Assembly: GCA_020634315.1 (NCBI GenBank)
Contig: JACKBV010000056.1
Location: forward strand, 1-8,954
Reading direction: 5' to 3'
Origin: Ardenticatenaceae bacterium
GTDB lineage: Bacteria > Chloroflexota > Anaerolineae > Promineifilales > Promineifilaceae
DNA: 8,954 nt
Numbering within the stretch: the first letter of the stretch is position 1; every line of letters begins with the position of its first letter. This document shows positions 5,287 to 8,954 of the stretch, piece after piece. The notes under the pieces are model-generated. The model was given only the letters and a program-made list of their open reading frames with translations. It did no database searches and was not told the DNA's origin. The translations under genes were made by a program, and so were the position numbers.

Positions 5287-6894
5287 ATGACAGACATAAC
5301 CCCAAACATATCCCAAAACGAAGACTCCATCCCCTTTTGGCGTGACACCCGTGTCCTGGGGATACTGGCACAAATAGCCTTCCTTGCCGCAGTCATCCTG
5401 GCCGCGGCCTGGATCTTGAGTAATGTGCTGGCAAACATGGACAAACTCGGCGCGTTTCGTTGTGCCGATGGCTCCAGCAGCTTCTTGTGCGGTTTCAATT
5501 TCCTCAACATCGATGCCCAATTCGATATTGGGGAGACAACCTTCATTACCTACGACCCCAGCAATCCCTTTTCACGGGCGTTAATCGTAGGAGCCTTGAA
5601 CACATTACGCGTTGCCTTTTTTGGCATTATTCTGGCCACGCTGCTTGGCACATTTGCCGGGATCGCACGCCTGTCTCCCAACTGGCTCATCAGCAACATT
5701 GCCAAGTGGTATGTAGACCTGATGCGCAACACCCCACTGCTCTTACAGCTATTTTTCCTTTATTTTGGCGTTATTTTATTACTGCCCCCTATCCGCGAAG
5801 CGATTCAACCGTTTGGGCTGCCGATTTTCATGAGCCAGCGCGGCATTGATATGCCCTGGCCTGTTTTAATGCCCTCCGGCAACCTTTTGCTCATCTTTGC
5901 CTTGGTCGCCGTGATCATTGCGACTGCCATTTGGGTGGTGTTGGGGCGACAGGAGATTGCCCAGGGCAAACGCACCTATCGCCCTCTATGGGTTTTGGCT
6001 GTGCTGCTGGTCATCATCGCGGCTGGCTGGTTTGCCGCCAGAGCGGCGGGAACCGGTAATCAAGCTGCGCTCGTCCAAACGGAGTTGGGTGTCACTGAAT
6101 TTGCCGATTTGTCCGGGATTGTGCAGCAGCGTTTGGGCATTGATAACCTGACCGATGTGCCACAATTGGTGGCGGCGGGCACACTATCACAGGAGATGGT
6201 TGACGCGGCGGCGCTCAAAGTCTGCGCTTTACGAGACGATTCCACCGAGATTAATCTGGCCGCCGAATTACGTCAGGCCAGCATCCCCTTTGCTGTACAG
6301 CGCTTCAATCGCGTTAATCTCGTGGTCGATGCCTTTACGGCCGGAGAGTGTGACCTTTACGTAGCTGACCAGGAGAGTTTGCACGCGGTTGCCGATGCAG
6401 GCGCACAAATTTCTGTGGCTGAACTGCCATTGCGCCTCTCATTACCCAGCTTGCAAGGGCTAAATTTTGCCGGTGGCTACAAGCTCACGCCGAACTTTGC
6501 CGCTATTTTAATTGGCCTGGTTCTCTATACGGGTGCATTTATTGCGGAGATTGTCCGTGCCGGTATCCAATCGGTGCCCAAAGGGCAGTCTGAAGCGGCG
6601 CGGGCGCTGGGTCTCTCGGAAACACAACGGCTGCAACTGGTTGTGCTGCCGCAGGCCCTGCGTGTGATCATTCCGCCACTTACCAGCCAATACTTGAATC
6701 TGGTTAAGAATTCTAGTCTGGCAATTGCCGTGGGCTATCCTGATTTATGGTCAACGGCTTTTATCACGTTGAACCAGTCCGGGCAGGCGGTGCAGGTGTT
6801 TATCATTGTGATGGCTTCTTACTTGAGCTTTAGCCTGTTTATTTCGTTCTTGTTGAACTGGTATAACCAGCGGATTGCCCTGGTGGAACGATGA
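5287..6894 (+). CDS. aapQ: Amino-acid ABC transporter permease (AapQ-like) with embedded binding-protein-like domain
   Basis: This is one of the two membrane subunits of the amino-acid importer, 535 residues by the ATG at 5287, which follows GAGAGGGGG. An in-frame TTG at 5272 lies just upstream of that Shine-Dalgarno sequence and is less likely. Membrane segments lie at about 23-48, 98-122, 149-167, 198-220, 232-250, 401-421 and 500-522. The AapQ signature RALIVGALNTLRVAFFG and the sequence MRNTPLLLQLFF support the family. The EAA coupling loop is at 436-459 (EAARALGLSETQRLQLVVLP), and the C-terminus NWYNQRIALVER is typical. AapQ is usually about 400 residues; the surplus lies at 254-390, between the fifth and sixth segments. 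Its core (311-365) resembles lobe 2 of the neighbouring AapJ. The gene is separated by 22 nt from aapM, so the two are probably cotranscribed. Confidence 0.9.
   Translation: MTDITPNISQNEDSIPFWRDTRVLGILAQIAFLAAVILAAAWILSNVLANMDKLGAFRCADGSSSFLCGFNFLNIDAQFDIGETTFITYDPSNPFSRALIVGALNTLRVAFFGIILATLLGTFAGIARLSPNWLISNIAKWYVDLMRNTPLLLQLFFLYFGVILLLPPIREAIQPFGLPIFMSQRGIDMPWPVLMPSGNLLLIFALVAVIIATAIWVVLGRQEIAQGKRTYRPLWVLAVLLVIIAAGWFAARAAGTGNQAALVQTELGVTEFADLSGIVQQRLGIDNLTDVPQLVAAGTLSQEMVDAAALKVCALRDDSTEINLAAELRQASIPFAVQRFNRVNLVVDAFTAGECDLYVADQESLHAVADAGAQISVAELPLRLSLPSLQGLNFAGGYKLTPNFAAILIGLVLYTGAFIAEIVRAGIQSVPKGQSEAARALGLSETQRLQLVVLPQALRVIIPPLTSQYLNLVKNSSLAIAVGYPDLWSTAFITLNQSGQAVQVFIIVMASYLSFSLFISFLLNWYNQRIALVER
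6046..6456 (+). other. Insert in AapQ containing a solute-binding lobe-2-like segment
   Basis: These bases encode residues 254-390 of AapQ, hydrophilic and bounded by membrane segments. Residues 311-365 (6217-6381) align with residues 179-233 of AapJ without any gap. I count 15 identities in 55 positions, including Cys313/Cys181, Cys355/Cys223, the T-E of the ligand loop and Asp361/Asp229. No counterpart of lobe 1 is seen. The side of the membrane is inferred to be extracytoplasmic. Confidence 0.6.
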
Positions 6895-6916
6895 TTGAGC
6901 CGCAGAGGATGGGATC

Positions 6917-8443
6917 ATGACGACATTGAAACAAAATTCGCCAGGACGGACGCCAGGTGGACGAGAAGTCCATTTTAATTTGCGTCAGTTTTTGCAGGAA
7001 AATTTGATGCGCAGTTGGCCGCTGACTTTGTGGCTGGTTGTGCTGATTTATCTCACCGGGCTGATGGTTTGGGGACAGCTTCAGGCGGCTCCGGCGCTGA
7101 CGCTGGTTGTGTTGGTGGGATGGTTGGTGTCGGTGGGGTTAACGGCCGTTAACGAGATCACCCGCCATCACAACGCCATTACCTATTGGTTGAAAAACAA
7201 CCTCTACAGCTCTATCAGCAACACATTTGTCACCTTACTGCTGCTGTTATTGATCATTGCGGGCATTCGCGGCTTCATTGGCTGGGCATTTATTCGCGCC
7301 AGCTTCACCACCGACCCCGAAGCCGCAGTCGCAACCCTGGAACAATTTGAAAACCCAGGCGCGAATTGGGGTGCGGTTGCCGACAACATGCGCAACTTAA
7401 TGGTTTTCCGTTGGCCGCGCAGCGAAGATTGGCGGCTTTGGTTCATCATTGCCTGGAATGTCATTCTGTTCATTCCCAGCCAGTTCGTCTACCGCCGCGA
7501 AGCCTTCCGTAAATCTCTGCTGCGCCGAGTCATAACAATTTTATGGGTGCTCACCCCCGCTATCGCCTTCTTGCTTTTGCGCGGCCTTGGCGGTGAAGAA
7601 TCCTTCCTCGCCACGTTGAATCCTGACCAGGCGTGGGGCGGATTCCTGCTCACCCTGGTAGTTGCCATCTTTGCCATCGTTGCTTCATTTCCGTTGGGCG
7701 TGTTGCTGGCATTGGGGCGGCGCAGCCAGATTCGCGGCGTACCGGCGCGTGTCACCTACGGGGTTGCCATTTTGCTGACCGCCGCCTTCCTGATTACCAG
7801 CACATTTCCCGGTTTACGCAATGCGCAAACTGGCGCAGCCCGCGTCCTTGCCTTTTGGCCTTTGCTCATTCCACTGCTGGCTTACCTGTTTCAGCGTGTG
7901 TTCAAGGGCAATGTGGTTGCCTTATTCAGCACGTTTTACATCGAGACTGTGCGCGGTGTGCCATTTATCACGGTCCTTTTCATGTCCATCATCCTTTTCC
8001 CTATTTTCTTGCCGCCGGGGCTGGAGGTTTTAGGGACATGGCGTGTCATGGTTGCGGCGGCACTGTTTGCGGCGGCCTATCTGGCAGAAAATGTGCGTGG
8101 TGGTTTGCAGTCGCTAAACAAAGGGCAATATGAAGCAGCCGACGCGCTGGGCTTGAACACATTGCAAAAATACCGTTTCATCATTTTGCCGCAGGCGCTG
8201 CGCATTGTGATTCCGGCTATTGTTGGGCAATTCATTGGCTTGTTTAAGGACACAACGTTGGTTGCCATTGTTGGTTTGGTGGAATTTTTAGGCGCAGCCA
8301 ATCTCATCACCGCCCAGCCTGATTGGTTGGGGGTGCGGCGCGAACCATACGTTTTTATTGCCCTTGTTTATTTTGTGGGCAGCGCCGTGATGGCCGGTTA
8401 CAGCCGACGCCTGGAAGCGCAGTTGGGTGTAGGGCAGCGGTAG
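6917..8443 (+). CDS. aapM: Amino-acid ABC transporter permease (AapM-like) with extra membrane segments
   Basis: This is the second membrane subunit of the importer, 508 residues. The ATG at 6917 follows AGAGGA with a 7-nt spacer. AapM hallmarks are WLKNNLYSSISNTFVTL (91-107), GGFLLTLVVAIFAIVASFPLGVLLALGRRS (in pieces over 241-270), FYIETVRGVPFITVLFM (340-356), the EAA loop EAADALGLNTLQKYR (406-420) and LFKDTTLVAIVGL (442-454). AapM proteins are usually nearer 385 residues. Two regions account for the excess: an N-terminal pair of membrane segments (about 36-55 and 59-77), and about 65 residues at 272-337 between LALGRRS and the FxIExxRGVP segment, which normally follow each other closely. 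That insertion holds two more hydrophobic stretches (280-296 and 309-326). The gene is coupled to aapQ upstream and followed 61 nt later by the ATPase. Confidence 0.9.
   Translation: MTTLKQNSPGRTPGGREVHFNLRQFLQENLMRSWPLTLWLVVLIYLTGLMVWGQLQAAPALTLVVLVGWLVSVGLTAVNEITRHHNAITYWLKNNLYSSISNTFVTLLLLLLIIAGIRGFIGWAFIRASFTTDPEAAVATLEQFENPGANWGAVADNMRNLMVFRWPRSEDWRLWFIIAWNVILFIPSQFVYRREAFRKSLLRRVITILWVLTPAIAFLLLRGLGGEESFLATLNPDQAWGGFLLTLVVAIFAIVASFPLGVLLALGRRSQIRGVPARVTYGVAILLTAAFLITSTFPGLRNAQTGAARVLAFWPLLIPLLAYLFQRVFKGNVVALFSTFYIETVRGVPFITVLFMSIILFPIFLPPGLEVLGTWRVMVAAALFAAAYLAENVRGGLQSLNKGQYEAADALGLNTLQKYRFIILPQALRIVIPAIVGQFIGLFKDTTLVAIVGLVEFLGAANLITAQPDWLGVRREPYVFIALVYFVGSAVMAGYSRRLEAQLGVGQR
7138..7153. 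repeat. ACGGCCGT palindrome, copy 7 (in aapM, 16 bp)
   Basis: GTTAACGGCCGTTAAC is a perfect 16-bp palindrome inside aapM. The core again encodes Thr-Ala-Val (residues 76-78). Confidence 0.8.
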
Positions 8444-8446
8444 TTG

Positions 8447-8487
8447 GTAAACCGTAATCCATAAGCCGTGAACCGCTTTGGGTTTAC
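8447..8487. repeat. Degenerate heptamer tandem repeat with terminal inverted unit
   Basis: Four head-to-tail 7-mers, GTAAACC, GTAATCC, ATAAGCC and GTGAACC, run from 8447 to 8474. GGTTTAC, the exact inverse of the first unit, follows at 8481-8487. The first and last units can form a stem, with an inner AAGC/GCTT pair (8463-8466 and 8475-8478). There is no T tract, so it is a poor intrinsic terminator. It fills nearly the whole aapM-aapP gap and is reminiscent of the short heptamer repeats known in cyanobacterial intergenic DNA. Confidence 0.6.
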
Positions 8488-8504
8488 GAACGCAGGGAGA
8501 AGAG

Positions 8505-8954
8505 ATGACAGCAACAAAGAGCTTTGGGCATAAAGAAGAAATCATTGTCTGCCAGGACGTGCGTAAATGGTATGGGGAATTTGAAGCACTGAAAGGGGTT
8601 AGCTTGACGGTGAAACAGGGGGAAGTGGTGGTGATTTTAGGGCCTTCGGGGTCTGGTAAATCTACCTTTATCCGCTGTATCAACCGCTTGGAAGAGCATC
8701 AGGAAGGGGTCATTATTGTGGATGGCATTCCGTTAACCCACGATGTACGCAATATTGCCGAGATTCGGCGCGAAGTGGGGATGGTTTTTCAGCAGTTTAA
8801 TCTGTTCCCACACCTGACGGTGTTAGAGAATGTGACGTTGGCTCCCATTCATGTACGTAAATGGCCCAAGGACAAAGCAGAGGAACGGGCGATGCATTGG
8901 CTGACCCGTGTTGGTATTCCTGAGCAGGCCAATAAGTATCCGGGCCAGCTTTCT
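8505..8954 (+). CDS. aapP: Amino-acid ABC transporter ATP-binding protein (AapP/GlnQ-like), 3' end missing
   Basis: This is the ATPase that powers the importer. The first 150 residues are present and the frame is open to the window edge. The ATG at 8505 follows AGGGAG with 5 nt between. Residues 13-36 form the first strands, with an aromatic A-loop candidate Tyr23 (KWYGEFEALKGVSL). Walker A is GPSGSGKST at 46-54. The Q-loop is VFQQFNLFPHLTV at 94-106, with Gln96 or Gln97. The last residues, PGQLS, are the start of the LSGGQ signature, so Walker B and the switch histidine lie outside. Spacing between motifs is normal for the polar amino-acid class (usually about 240-260 residues), and nothing is missing so far. 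Its position after the two permeases completes the binding protein-permease-permease-ATPase order. It acts as a dimer on the cytoplasmic face. Confidence 0.95.
   Translation, partial: MTATKSFGHKEEIIVCQDVRKWYGEFEALKGVSLTVKQGEVVVILGPSGSGKSTFIRCINRLEEHQEGVIIVDGIPLTHDVRNIAEIRREVGMVFQQFNLFPHLTVLENVTLAPIHVRKWPKDKAEERAMHWLTRVGIPEQANKYPGQLS

Noticed and set aside
4098..5546. Long open frame of 482 codons on the minus strand
   Set aside because: It is antisense to aapJ, crosses the terminator and the start of aapQ, and its translation is rich in Arg, His and Gln without recognisable domains. The plus-strand protein is a clear family member, so this is a shadow frame.
8447..8487. Repeat array as CRISPR
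   Set aside because: The units are 7 bp, contiguous and degenerate, with no spacers.

Overview
The window looks like a piece of a Chloroflexota (Anaerolineae-like) chromosome. This is an inference from protein style, not from a marker gene. The lipoprotein carries the tandem EVTR-type linker after its lipobox that is frequent in that phylum. The first protein has a discoidin-like head of a type I associate with the same group. Base composition is moderate, and all convincing genes are on the + strand. I see no tRNA, rRNA, CRISPR array, transposase or phage gene.

Layout. (1) Positions 1-1753 hold the 3' part of an extracellular beta-sandwich protein: a discoidin-like head, then four modules in an A-B-A-B arrangement. 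A strong stem-loop terminator follows at 1806-1865. (2) Positions 1924-3648 encode a ParB-like domain, a helical middle region and two universal-stress-protein (USP) domains in one chain, probably from a leaderless or near-leaderless transcript. (3) Positions 3649-4049 are non-coding: a good promoter, a leader of about 340 nt, and two copies of an operator-like repeat. (4) From 4050 to the right edge lies a general L-amino-acid ABC transporter operon in the order binding protein, permease, permease, ATPase. This is the aapJ-aapQ-aapM-aapP order. The ATPase gene is cut by the window edge just as its ABC signature begins.

How the genes work together. The lipoprotein (AapJ-like) captures amino acids outside the membrane. 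The two permeases form the channel and the ATPase drives import. A 13-bp stem terminator between aapJ and aapQ would let the binding protein be made in excess over the membrane parts.

Most notable points. AapQ carries an insert of about 135 residues whose core aligns without gaps to lobe 2 of the neighbouring AapJ, including both cysteines. AapM has its own insertion with extra membrane segments in the transmembrane core. The octamer ACGGCCGT occurs seven times inside longer palindromes, in genes and between them, far above chance, like a highly iterated palindrome. A degenerate heptamer tandem repeat lies between aapM and aapP.
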